64,000 bases of DNA, taken from positions 63,563,266-63,627,265 of the forward strand of contig NC_083560.1 in assembly GCF_019925205.1 (NCBI RefSeq). Reading direction: 5' to 3'. The position numbers and the translations under genes are program-made. The notes under the pieces were generated by a model, which saw only the letters and a list, made by a program, of their open reading frames with translations, was not told where the DNA came from and did no database searches. The DNA is from Metopolophium dirhodum (lineage: Eukaryota > Arthropoda > Insecta > Hemiptera > Aphididae). Below, in pieces: positions 53,640-64,000 of this stretch (the stretch's first letter is position 1; each line of letters begins with the position of its first letter).

Positions 53640-55060
53640 CGTGGAATTCCATACCTCATTTTCGTTATAGTTTTCGAGATTTCCGGTCAGGATTTTGAAC
53701 AGTGGAGAGGTAACACGTTCACCGCGGTCGGGGTTTCCATGGAACGTCATACGAAATCTTCTTTCGACCGTTCGGAAGCGGAAAACAGCCCCGCGGAAAT
53801 GAGACGGAATCGTTAACTATTTTAAGCCATATTTGGATTACTCGGGCCGATATTTCCACTGGCGATAATTGCGTGCGAAAACGATAATGGAACGAAATCG
53901 AATCACCGAGACGACAATAGTCCGAGAGTATGTATATGTGTGTTGTATACACCTACAACCGCGTATACGGTCCGGCAATCAACGTTATCTCGCCCGCGGG
54001 CGCTCGTATCCACAGTTTTTGCGGTAAATCAATTTCGACGGTCACGGCCTTAATATATTATAACACACATATATATATATAGTTTAATTATAGACACGAT
54101 AATATAATGCGGGTGGTGCATAATAATATACAGATTATAGAAAGAAATAAAAACATTTCTGTCTCTCTCGGTGGTCGTCGAAAATCCAAGAGTGCATATA
54201 TATCACATTATAATACTGCGTGTATACATCATACGTATACGGTATCCGACCCCATACACGCGTGCATACATACATATTATATTCGCGTCTAAATCCCGAG
54301 CCGCCGCCCCGCGCGTAATGAAAAAAACATTTCCCCGAGACCAAAAAAAAAAAATCAAGAAGATATATATATATATATATATTATAAACATATATATATA
54401 AGTAAAAAATATACAAATAAAAGGTCGGAGGCGACGGTTGTGAACACGCCGAGTTTTAGTGAACGGGGTGTAGAAGTCATGGTCGGGTGCGGGGTGGAGG
54501 CTCATGAATTACTCAGGGCGTTACTCGTGGTCCAATGATTTTTTCCACCTCATTTCTCGGCGGTATCAGAGCAGCAGCAGCAGCAGAGGCAGCATTCCCG
54601 CGGCGAGGGAATAAAGCGGCCAGTGCTTCCGCCACCGCGATCCTCCACCATAGCTGCCACAGCCGTTGTCGGCCGCGTTTGTGTACATTTATATATATAC
54701 ATCAAAACTCATGACTTAACTGTATATATAATATATATATTATTTATATATATATATATATAGTACACCGAGTGTGTCACCGACGACGACGACGTATTGA
54801 CTTTTCTAATAATACGCGCCCGCGTGTTATAATACCGTCACGTTGACCTCGACTTATTATATTATATACATGTTGTACCTATCGAGTAGGATCGAGGTTC
54901 GTTAATTATTTCCGAGTTTTGACTTTTTACGTAACGAGAAAAAAATAATGATAAAGTATCTGTCTGGACTCGGCGAAACAAACCAACGTGATTATCTCGG
55001 TGGTATTTTGAAACGCTAACGGCCTAATCGAAAACCGTGACCCGAAGTGCTATTACCCCC
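53640..55060. other. GC-rich island around the small ORF
   Basis: Several patches (53690-53900, 53960-54050, 54420-54690, 54770-54850, 54960-55080) are markedly richer in G+C and CpG than the intron, separated by AT microsatellites. This could be a regulatory region or a UTR. No TATA or start site can be defended. Confidence 0.35.
54566..54688 (-). CDS. Candidate small ORF or terminal exon with GPI-signal-like C-terminus
   Basis: 40 codons from ATG to TGA. The translation starts MYTNAADNGCGSYGGG, then SRWRKHWPLYSLAAG and MLPLLLLLL before the stop. A small-residue region, a short basic spacer and a C-terminal hydrophobic run are the features of a GPI-anchor signal. It cannot be the Dscam-like signal peptide, because it lies downstream of the Ig1 exon and stops at once. 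As an exon it could start after the AG at about 54650 (phase 2) or after an AG at about 54640, which would give phase 1 like the Ig1 donor. Neither has a good pyrimidine tract. Possibilities are the last exon of a nested gene, an alternative end for a short GPI-linked isoform, or chance. Unproven. Confidence 0.35.
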   Translation of the reverse strand: MYTNAADNGCGSYGGGSRWRKHWPLYSLAAGMLPLLLLLL

Positions 55061-55100
55061 GGGCTGAGGATTTACGCTACATTAATAATAGTAATAATCA

Positions 55101-55122
55101 TATATGTGTGTGTTTGTGTGTT

Positions 55123-55153
<31 letters not shown>

Positions 55154-55158
55154 TGTGT
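55101..55158. repeat. GT microsatellite
   Basis: An interrupted GT tract of nearly 60 bp. The ORF on the other strand is a TH-repeat artefact. Confidence 0.9.
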
Positions 55159-56828
55159 TATGATCCGACGGCTTTTGTTTTAAGAAACGTGTCGTGGATA
55201 TTACATCCGGATGATCTGCAATGTACGATAATAAACCGTGTTTCGACAATCCTGATAATCCGTTTTGTATATTATGCATCTTATTTATAATTAATATCAG
55301 GAACGCCATTAGATCATTATACTGTATTGGGAAAGAGGGTGAATTCATAAATGTAAATAATATTAAACCAATTTATTTTTTGAAATAAAATAATATTTAT
55401 TTTTACAACATCGAACATCCCACACAAGGACATACAGACACATATACATTTTCTCTAATTCAATTGTTTTCATACGGAATGTAACTATATATATATATAT
55501 ACTCTAAAATCGTCACGAAGTTTGTCGTTTATTTTTTTTTTTTTTTCATAAAACGTATTTGTTTATAATATTGTCTTTATCAAGACGTATGTATACACTA
55601 TACGAAGTAGTTTTCATTAAAACCAGGATTTTTTTTTAATAAAAAGTGTACACATTTATCTCGTTTTTTCCATTCACCTATTTTGAACGCACAAGAACAC
55701 AATGGTTGTAAAAATGTTTACATTTTATGTCTTTTTGTTTAGACCCCTCGAGATAATAATACCCTGCCGTTGAGAAAATAACACAATAGTAAACAAAATA
55801 ACAGAAATGCATAAATAATTTGTTATTTTGTTCTTAATTACCCGTTATTGTTATAGTGGTGGCTATGGACCCGCAGTATAAGATGTGTATTTTTCAACCA
55901 TACGTATATATAATAATATAATTTAGTTTTCATAAAATACAAAGCCGTTTTCGAATTACAAAAGGGAAACCGTTTAATTTAATTTCGAGAATAATTATCG
56001 TGGCGCTTATAATATATACCTATATATTATTATTTATTATTATTGTAACGACGTGCATATTATTATAGTTTTGTAGCAATTTGACTCCGTATTTAGCCAT
56101 GGCGTATCGTTAGTAGCTATAATCAAGTAGTAGTGGTGGGTTTGCGGTAGTAGATTACCACTCTTAAAGGAAACGTTTTCGTTGTTTTATCTGAAACGGC
56201 GTAAGTAACAATCTTTCTGTGCAAACGTACACCGTACACGGTCCGCATTTGTAGTAGTGGATACAGCCAGATGTTCATTTTGATGGGGAAAATAATGGTT
56301 ATAATCATAATTGTTATTTTTTATTATTATACTATATTAAGGATAAAACGTATTGTGCATGGTATGTCGGTATGCATTAGAAATTGCATACTCACTTTGA
56401 TAGAAAACAATTTTGTGGTAACTATGTAAATCAAACGCGTGAAAAATGCATAATGTCTATATTCTATTCGATGTATAGTAGTGGTTCTGTGCGATTAATC
56501 AAATGAAACATGCCAGGTGTGCATCAATCTGGACTTCTTTTGCAACAGTTCAGATACTTGAATCGTTAAAATGGAAATTTGTCTTGGAAAAAAAGCTACC
56601 CTCGTGCATAGTTACACCTTATTATATTACAGCAATATGCCAATGTAATTATGTAAATGTGAAGGAGACTATGAAAAGATCAACATTTTGGGTAATAGAG
56701 CTGGTAATGATAGCTAGAAAACGTGTGGTCGAAAATTGCAATATAGCTACAATTTAAATAAATGTATAATGACAAATACTATGAATAGGTCGTCTGCAGG
56801 TAATGGGTACGAATTTAATACCTACTTA

Positions 56829-56944
56829 CCCGGACAGCAATTTTTTGATTAATAATATTATTATAACATTGTAATAACGAATAATATTAGTATAACGTTA
56901 TTATAATACTATTATAATATTATCATTACAAAATGCTGTCTGGG
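56829..56944. mobile_element. Short palindromic MITE
   Basis: 116 bp. It begins CCCGGACAGCAATTTT and ends AAAATGCTGTCTGGG, inverted copies with one mismatch and one extra A. The AT-rich interior is itself nearly palindromic (ATTATAACATT/ATTACAAAAT, AACGTTATTATAAT). No convincing target duplication. Confidence 0.6.
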
Positions 56945-57106
56945 ATATTTAATATTATTTCTGTTTCACTATCGATATTTACACATTTATACTCGATACA
57001 TACATAATATTATATTTTATCTATCATAATGGAGGTGTCGATTTAGATTGTCAAAACGTATCTTCTCATTTTGTCAGATTGAGTATGTTCACGCGGAAAC
57101 ATAGCT

Positions 57107-57204
57107 TTCCCTCTCTCTTGCTCTCGCGGATCTCTCTCTTTCGCTTCCCTTTTCTCTCTCTCACTCTCTTTCTCCCCCCTTACTTTCAAAATCTTTTCCT
57201 CTCT
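57107..57204. repeat. CT-rich low-complexity tract
   Basis: About 100 bp of CT/TCTC on the plus strand (GA on the gene's strand), starting about 118 bp inside the intron after the Ig1 exon donor. It is purine-rich on the transcribed strand, so it is not a polypyrimidine tract for this gene. Confidence 0.85.
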
Positions 57205-57321
57205 ATATAGGTTTCTCAAGAAATCATATATTACTTATTTAAACCGTAGATCACGTCGTTTTACGCATATCGCATTGGTCGTAGGTACAAGGTCGAATTA
57301 TTATACATCATTATGACTTAC

Positions 57322-57645
57322 CAGCTCTGACTTGAACGGTTCGGGAAACGATGGTGCCCGCGCGACTGTGGGCCACGCACCTGTATGCGACCGAGTGCAC
57401 GTTTGGTGAATATTGGTGTTCGGCAAACGGTGAAAAAACCAGGGTGCCGTTGTCGTCGACGTGCATCAGGTCTCTGACGCCCCTAACCGTTGAACCATCG
57501 AGTACTGTCTGCCAGCGGACAAGGGGCCTGGGCGTTCCTTCAGCAGCACACTCCACTCGGGCCCCAGTGGCGTTCGAAAAGAAAACTGACACCGGTGGCT
57601 CGACCACGAAACGTGGCCCGTGCTCTTCACCACCATATCCTAGAG
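57322..57645 (-). CDS. Dscam-like: Dscam-like exon: Ig domain 1
   Basis: 324-nt exon, phase 1 at both ends. The acceptor is a T-rich tract ending in tttcag (minus strand) before CTCTAGGATATG; the donor is GCTG followed by gtaagt. The translation starts LGYGGEEHGPRFVVEPP, typical of the mature N-terminus of Dscam proteins, and ends RTVQVRA. Ig hallmarks are the first Cys in VECAAEG, the Trp in VRWQT and the second Cys in YRCVAHS, about 107 residues in all. FSNATG and DDNGTL hold possible N-glycosylation sites. The segment HVDDNGTLVFSPF followed by YSPNVHSVAYRC is very characteristic of Dscam Ig1. The exon begins with two bases of a split codon, so the signal peptide is on a separate upstream exon. 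Local GC content is far above the flanks. A pyrimidine-rich low-complexity tract (plus strand, 57107-57204) lies in the following intron. Confidence 0.92.
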
Positions 57646-58493
57646 CTGAAATCAGAAAAAAAAAACCATTGCAGACGTTATAATTTTGTAGTAGTACGAT
57701 GTGTGTGGATCTGTGATTGTTCACGACCGACACTTCAGTTTTAATTGGTTTACGTATTATAACAATATTTATGATATTGTGTTCAGAACGATGACAATTA
57801 TATAGTAATTATTTGTCTATTGGTTTTCATTCGACCATAGTACGAAAAAAAAGGTTTTTGGACACTGAATCCAATAATAAATGTTAATTTGTAAAAAGTT
57901 CAACAATTTAAATACTAATTATTTATATAGTTGCATACCTAATTATAAGTTGTAATAAATAAAAACATTTAATAATTATTAATCAAATATCTAAATATGA
58001 AGTTTTGCAATAAAATGTTTGAGTTTTTTTTTCTAAAAATATAATATCACATTTACAATCTGTAGATAGATATATAGTAAAATGCCTAATAACTATAATA
58101 AGAAAATTCTCTGAATTCAAATTCTTGTTTTTGAATTTTTCAGCATGCTTTAAACTTTATTATTATAAGCTACTTAGATTTTTATTCATTTAAAAAGTGT
58201 TCTGTGTTTAAATCTTTTTTTTCAAATGAAAACCACCCTATATTCGATAAATTCTTTAATGGTCAAATTTGTTAAAATATTTGGACATCTAAATATAAAT
58301 ACTATCAATTTTCTTCTAAGATATTAAACGGTATACAGTATCATGTATACTAAAATTGTTAATAATGGTTCGACATCAAATACAGATACACCAATCATAT
58401 AATATTGAGTCTAATACTCATTACACTAAGATAACTTGTATTATGATTATGAAAAATGACTTCCTACCTACTTAATATAGTAGTTTTATCAGG

Positions 58494-58990
58494 GCTTGAA
58501 ACCGAAAAAAAATGTTTTCCTATTTCGGTTTTGACTATCAGCATTGATTTTTTTCGGTACCGATTTCGGTTTTTAACGGTTTTAACCGGTATTTAAAATT
58601 GATAACCAATACCGGTTTCAAGTACTGCATTATTAAGGTCCCCACACACTGCAGTGGTGGCAGTAGTGTCGTTAAATTCTATTTTCTTGGCTTTACCGAC
58701 GCGGTGAGCGGTGAAATGTGTCCTGCAGCAATTCGCAGCTATCGCCACCGCCACCGCAACAGTGTGTGGGGACCTTTATTATATCATTATAGGTAATGGC
58801 TTGAAACCGAAAATATTTTTTCCTGTTTCGATTTCGGTTTTGGTTATCGATGTTTATTTTTTCCGATTTTGATTTCAGTTTCGGATGTCGGTATTTATTT
58901 TTTTCGATTTTTTTTTCGGTTTCGGTATCGATCTCGGTTTTTAATGGTTTTAACCGGTATTCAAAATCGATATCCAATATCCGTAGTACA
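58494..58990. repeat. Two tandem copies of a hAT-like end rich in CGGTTT motifs
   Basis: Copy 1 begins CAGGGCTTGAAACCGAAA (58494) and runs to CCGGTTTCAAGTACTG (about 58627). Copy 2 begins GGCTTGAAACCGAAAATA (about 58799) and runs to TATCCGTAGTACATAAT (about 58992). Both share TTTTTCCTRTTTCGG, TCGGTTTTKRYTATC and GGTTTTAACCGGTATT blocks. CAGGGCTTGAAACC and its inverted partner resemble hAT termini. No 8-bp duplication was found. Confidence 0.55.
58636..58775. mobile_element. PIF/Harbinger-like MITE nested in the repeat
   Basis: 140 bp with ends AGGTCCCCACACACTG and the exact inverted CAGTGTGTGGGGACCT, extended by GTGGTGGC / GCCACCGC. Flanked by TTA on both sides (58633-58635 and 58776-58778), the 3-bp duplication typical of PIF/Harbinger. 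The GC-rich interior has no ORF. Confidence 0.75.
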
Positions 58991-59296
58991 TAATTTTTAG
59001 TAATTTGGAAACTACTTGTTCAAATTTTTGATATAAATCCCCATGGGTCTCGTTTTACTTCAAATCAAAAATTATATAATTTATAAAAAGTGTGAAGCCT
59101 GCTTGGTAAAATACTCTATATGCATACTAAATAATGTATATATTTTTTTATTTTTCATGGTCATTTTATGATCAATAATATCATGACTAACGGATTTTTA
59201 GATAGAGAAAGGGGTGGTAGCCATCAATGTTAACATAAAATAAAGGCACCCTGTTGGTATATAATATAACGACTGAATGCATAATTTCTACTCTAA

Positions 59297-59551
59297 AGTA
59301 AGAACGAGTCTTACTTTATTAAATATGGGAAAAGGGTTAATTCTGAATGCAAGATGTGCGGAAAATTCAAATATTCTAAACGAACTAATTATGTATAATT
59401 TTGGAATTCATCACAACGTTATCAACATGAAAATCCCGCAGAAATAAAAGCGAAATTCGCTATAGATGTTATTGAACGCAGAACAGAAAATCATCTGAAC
59501 GAACCATCAACAATTGTTGTAACTATTATACACTGTGTATTGTGCATATAA
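59297..59551 (+). pseudogene. hAT transposase BED zinc-finger remnant
   Basis: Plus-strand frame SKNESYFIKYGKRVNSECKM, then CGKFKYSKRTNYV, a stop, then FWNSSQRYQHENPAEIKAK and FAIDVIERRTENHLNEP. C-x-x-C followed by a TN-x-(L)W-N-x-x-x-R-Y-H-x-E-N-P block is the BED finger at the N-terminus of hAT transposases (ZBED family). Here the internal TAA and the change of the first finger histidine to Q show decay. No RNase H-like catalytic region was recognised after it. The hAT-like repeats 0.3 kb upstream make it plausible that both come from one autonomous element. Confidence 0.6.
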
Positions 59552-62149
59552 ATTTTTGAGAAGTTAAATAATTGTTACAGTAACGTTAAGCATTAGTTCT
59601 CGTATAGAATATAAACGTGCGACAGGAAAGGAAATTAAATTTAAAAAGAATTATTTAAATAGAAAGAGTTGGTAAAAAAATGTCGTTTTGAAGAACAAAC
59701 ATTGTAATAAAAATATTTGTCCACTTTAAAACTCTGAGAGGAGATTGGTCTTACAATATTATTTTTGATGTGTATACTTTTTATATCTGTAATTTCCTTT
59801 TAGAATAGTAAATATGTTTCAATCATCAACTTTGAGAGAGATTTCATTAAATACAATATTTTATAATCGATGATGTAGCACCCCAAACCCATCTAACCTA
59901 AATAACAAAGTGTTGATTCAATCTGATTTTCTAAATCTATATTGGTATTTTTTCATTCTTCTTCAGGGTTATACGTGACTTAACCGTAAGACTATCAACC
60001 CACGTCGGCCTGGTTTGTCATCAAAGAATCCTGAGTGCGGTAAGATATTGGTGTTACTTAGTATCATCTAATCTTACATTACAAATTTATCTAATGTAGA
60101 TAAGTATCATAATATGTCGTTAAAACGTGGATGCAGAACCGCACGTCCAATAGTAAGTACCTGCACGATAACGTCATAATACTGTTAACTTATTTCAAAT
60201 GTCATCCAATAGAATATTATTATTTATAAATAAATTATTACTAACTCAAATTACTTGTGTTATAATAACATTTAGTACAATACTTTGTCTTACACCAGTG
60301 GATTTATCAGTAAGTTTCATAATACATGAAGTTAAGATAGTAATATCATTGACAACGGTCGACGATCAAATTTTACGCACACTTTTTGAGAACGAAAGCA
60401 GCTTATGGTCGACAAACGGACAGTACAGACGGCTTATCGTAAAATATATAGTATTCATACGATCGGAAATTATTTCAGTTTCAGCCTAAGTACACTCAAT
60501 CGAATGGTTTTATATATTTATACGCGTTGGAGAAACACCTTTATATATAGACGTAGATAATATACATTGTCGAAATTTCTGCACGTTCGGTGTAGGTACA
60601 ACGTTATTGCAACGGGCAAGTGTTTTTTTTTTTTTTTAAAAAAGTATTATTTTGGGTAACGTCTGAAAACCAGTGAACCTTATAACAGACCCGCCTGATC
60701 CACTGAGATCCAATCGATAAGAGAGCAAAAATAATTAAAACTATATTTTATTTTAAAAGATTTCGGTGATATTTTTGCGGCCAAAAAAAAAAATGGATAT
60801 TATATAATAAATTAATGTAATTATTATACTGACGAGTTATTTTTTTCTCTTTAGACGAGAATTTTTATACTTTTGTGGTTTTGAGAGTAGAATTTGTTTT
60901 TATGGGCAACATTATAATTTTATCGTATAATATTGTTATTAAAAGGTAACTGAAACTGACATTTTTCAAATTTCTTGTGACAAGTAACGATTGAAGACAT
61001 TTATTACATACACCTATAAGTATCAATTTAGTATTATTATTTATTATCGTTTTTAATTTCAATTTTTATTTAGAGGTTACGATCAATTTGTTATCTCTAA
61101 GGGGTCCGGCAGAGAAAAAGTTTAGGAAACGCTGCTATAAAAGGATAAAAAATATTGAATTTGGAAACGTTTTAATACTATTTGCATATTTGTATACCCA
61201 CATATAGCACTGACCGATAACACTGCTGCACATTTATCAGGTAAAATATTTAATCACTTTATGAATTATACTATTTATCGTTTATTTGCCCTAATAAATA
61301 TAATGCCCGGGGAACACATTCATATGAAAATGCATGTATGTATTGATATAGACTATTTAAAATTTGATGAGAACTGTCCTCGATTATTCTTATTAAAATA
61401 ACAAAAATTATTGTATTTTGCATATATTTTAACGTTTTTTTCCTGGTTATGCATATTTGTAATTGTATAGGCTGCCATATTCAGTCTACCGATGAATTTA
61501 CGGAAAAAATATGCGGTATACTAGCAATTTACAAATAATAGCATTTAGTGCACCAGGGTGGGGGAATAATTTAAATAGAAATAAAAAACTCTTCAAGAAT
61601 AAATAGTATTATTCCATAAGTCTGAGCATTGTTATCGAAAGGTATAAACTATAAGGTCATAAAGATAAAGTGTTAACCAACGAAAATAGATAAGATACAT
61701 CAAAGATCATAAGCCCGTGTAAAAAGCGGCTGGCTGTATGTAGACCACATCCTATAGCAGATGACAACGGAGGGTAGAACGATTTTGACGGTAGACCGCA
61801 TACCATTATAATATGATATCCATTTTATAGTGCATATTTCTGTTTCATCTTATTTTTTCACTTTTACAGCTGCATAAATTTATCATTAATCTAATGACCT
61901 TATGAAAAAGGCTAACAATTTACTTTTTATCAGATTAAATTAAATTATAATACAGACTATCCGGTCCACAAAATGTGTAACGATAAAATTACCACCGGTC
62001 ATCAATGGTTGACTAAACAATTTTAAGATAAGACAACTTTTGATCATCCAGCGCAATAAGTTAAAATATGAATGACATTGTTTTTTTCAGTTTTTATTAA
62101 CACGGATCAAGAATGTTATTATAGTGAAGAACCGAGTAAAAACAACGAA

Positions 62150-62470
62150 ATAGCCTTTTTAATACTTACTTTTTACATAATTTCAAGTAAAATCTTTTCG
62201 ATTAAATTGTAAGCTCACATTTTGTAGCAATTTGAGTTCTAATTTTTGAAAAGTACTTGTTCTAGTTAAAACAAGTATTAGGTCGTACATTTTTTGTTAC
62301 AAATTGTATCTAGTTGATAAATTTAGTCAAAAGTAAAAATCTCGTGTATTTTTCAAAATAACCAGGAGAAAAAATAGGGAAAAGGGGAGTTTTTACGCAA
62401 AATTAGTTCAATCAAAATTGATTGTTTGTCATAGTTCAAAAGTGAATAACTGTAAAACCTTGAAATGTAA
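62150..62470 (+). repeat. Dispersed repeat, copy 3
   Basis: The blocks AGTCAAAAGTAAAAATCTCG, CCAGGAGAAAAAATAGGGAA, GTTTTTACGCAAAATT, TCAAAATTGATTGTTTG and AAAAGTGAATAACTGTAAAA follow the order of the copy at 26190-26540. Non-coding. Confidence 0.5.
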
Positions 62471-64000
62471 CTTTTAACCTAACTAGATATTATGATAATA
62501 TTAATATGTTATTATTTATAACATTTAAAATGTTTTACCTCTTTTTGTGCTATTAGATATTTCAAATATTTTCAAATGTTTTAGTTTAATATATTGTTAT
62601 ATGCATGACAAAGTAATTATTGTCATTAGTGACCATGTAATATATGCTTTTTCATAAGATATACTTTTAGTGGTTGAAAAATACCAAAAATACAAAGGCA
62701 TGATTAAAGATTAAATTTTTAGAAAATTAATCAAAATCATGAAAATTGAAAATTATCAAGGATAAATGTAGGTACAGGAGGGCCTGAGTTCCTCGATTTT
62801 TTTTTGTTTTATATAGGTATATTGCATTATTTTAATTTTGCATAAATTATAGTGAATAAAGCACGCAAGCATCCCATAAAATACGATTTTATCAATTTAA
62901 TAATATACTTTAACCTGTGAAAATATGTTATAATAGAATACCCGTCATTATTACTGAAAAGAAGATTTACCTATACTGATATTTATGATACTGGTACGCA
63001 CAACTCGATTAAATAATAATAATAATGTTGCTATAGACGTTATTAAAATATTCCATGTAGGTATGAAAGCCGTTAAAATATAATTAAAAATATTTCTAAT
63101 ATTCAAAGTATCTCCAAAAATTATATTACCTTCGACAAATTATTACATAGCCATTAATAGGGCATTTTAATATGATTTTAGCAAATATTTATGTATTTAT
63201 GTCATCCATTTCGAAGTTTTGGTCTATTATTATGTCTGACGTTTGAAATCTTGTTTTAATATTTAAAAACGATATTAAAATGTTCTTTTACTGCATAAAC
63301 AATTATTTTATTGAAACCATTCGTATTGATGCATTTAACGAGACTACTTGCTATCGCTGTATCAATTTTCTAAGTTAAAAATTTGGTGTACAAATTTAAT
63401 TTTTTTAATTTTTCTATTTATATGTGTGAGTGAACGTCACCAGTCAAATCAATCGAGTTAATATAAAACCCATCATCGACTAAGGTACGCATTCGCAAAT
63501 TAATCATCAGGTAGAAATTTAGAATATGCCACACACGTACGGAACAATAATAAGACGAACATTTCACAATAATCTGTGTGGTTTTTTTTTTTATCTGACG
63601 CATCCGTTATTTTATCCGTAGATAGATAGTTAGGAGTACGTTAAAGTATTGTATATTACAATAAAATATTATAATATGTGAGGAGGTACTCATATCTAAT
63701 ACCCACTTCAGAAGTCATAATATTATTTAAAATTGACAAGGAACAAAATACCATATTACCATCGTATAAATCACCTGACAAAATTAGCGCGTGGCGTCCG
63801 TTCAAGCGTCCGAAGCACGTTTGAGATGTTTAGTGTGCAATATTTTATTGAAAACGTTTTCCGATCAATCGATTTCGCACACGGTCGAGCACACACTATA
63901 CCCGATGAATTTTCCGGTAAAATGTGTTGTCGAATTCGATCAAACATTAACCATTATTATACGAGGACGCCGGGGCCAGGGTCGTAGATTTTTGTGGAGC

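Larger units (their letters stand above)
22316..57321 (-). other. 35-kb Dscam-like intron between the Ig1 and Ig2a exons
   Basis: It contains most of the mobile elements listed separately. Between them, 22316-26190, 26540-28860, 29700-31670, 33000-38790, 39380-43840, 48070-50600 and 52540-53600 hold only AT-rich sequence with scattered microsatellites and no exon I can support. A GC-rich island spans about 53640-55060 and holds the candidate small ORF at 54566-54688. Confidence 0.6.
8050..57645 (-). other. Dscam-like: Dscam-like cell-adhesion gene, N-terminal part (gene span in window)
   Basis: Four minus-strand exons (57645-57322, 22315-22133, 16189-16040, 8170-8050) form one gene fragment. 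Intron phases agree at every junction (1, 1, 1), and the split codons give E, D and E. The joined product has a complete Ig1, a complete Ig2 and the first half of Ig3. Dscam proteins are homophilic neuronal surface receptors with about ten Ig and six fibronectin III domains plus one transmembrane segment; only the N-terminal Ig part is here. Ig2 and Ig3 each being split between two exons is known for insect Dscam genes. Introns of about 35.0, 5.9 and 7.9 kb carry the transposon debris of the window. The signal-peptide exon and promoter were not found. Which paralogue this is (Dscam2, Dscam3, Dscam4 or a lineage-specific one) cannot be settled by eye. Confidence 0.85.
57646..64000 (-). other. 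Intron or 5' region upstream of the Ig1 exon
   Basis: The Ig1 exon starts in phase 1, so at least a signal-peptide exon precedes it. I could not find an ATG followed by a hydrophobic stretch and a phase-1 donor here, so it is probably beyond 64000. Apart from the hAT-like repeats, the nested MITE, the BED-finger remnant and dispersed-repeat copy 3, I see nothing in this region. Confidence 0.5.

Noticed and set aside
54203..54505. ORFs rich in Y and I across AT repeats
   Set aside because: Products of TA microsatellites.
54566..54688. Hydrophobic ORF as the Dscam-like signal peptide
   Set aside because: It lies downstream of the Ig1 exon in the direction of transcription and ends in a stop with no donor site.
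60199..60489. 96-codon plus-strand ORF
   Set aside because: No motif or homology recognised; chance ORF in AT-rich DNA.
1..64000. CRISPR array, rRNA, bacterial operon or viral genome
   Set aside because: No spaced direct repeats, rRNA-like blocks, ribosome-binding sites or dense ORFs were seen; the window is eukaryotic intron.

Overview
The window looks like a stretch of insect nuclear DNA, most likely from an aphid (Hemiptera). It is strongly AT-rich, intron-dominated and full of degenerate transposable-element debris, and its only convincing host gene is a Dscam-type immunoglobulin cell-adhesion gene. The aphid assignment is inference from base composition and repeat style; the Dscam family assignment rests on the exon translations.

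Main gene. Four coding exons lie on the minus strand, in transcription order: 57645-57322 (Ig domain 1), 22315-22133 (first half of Ig2), 16189-16040 (second half of Ig2) and 8170-8050 (first half of Ig3). All have consensus GT/AG boundaries and their phases fit (1-1, 1-1, 1-1, 1-2), so they join into one open frame of about 259 residues. The introns are about 35.0, 5.9 and 7.9 kb. The signal-peptide exon should lie above 57645, probably outside the window; the rest of Ig3, the other Ig and fibronectin domains and the transmembrane segment lie below position 1. I see no tandem copies of the Ig2 or Ig3 half-exons, so this looks like a non-hypervariable Dscam paralogue.

The introns hold nearly everything else. 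There are several non-autonomous hAT-type elements, two with perfect 8-bp target duplications (21665-22081, 47129-48054), one with a 7/8 duplication (38798-39373) and a partial one (about 385-602). A remnant of a hAT transposase BED zinc finger (59297-59551) lies near hAT-like repeats at 58494-58990, which contain a nested PIF/Harbinger-like MITE (58636-58775). TA-type or foldback MITEs are at 17295-17603, 31676-31993, 56829-56944 and 52001-52530. A tRNA-derived SINE with target duplications is at 46731-47005. There are two decayed non-LTR retrotransposons (about 28890-29690 and 50600-51635), two PIF1/Helitron-like helicase fragments (32610-32714 and 44840-45058) and three copies of one dispersed repeat.

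One further coding candidate is a 40-codon minus-strand ORF at 54688-54566, inside the 35-kb intron, in a GC-rich island. It ends in a hydrophobic tail resembling a GPI-anchor signal and could be the last exon of a nested or alternative transcript. No rRNA, intact tRNA, CRISPR or bacterial-type feature was seen.
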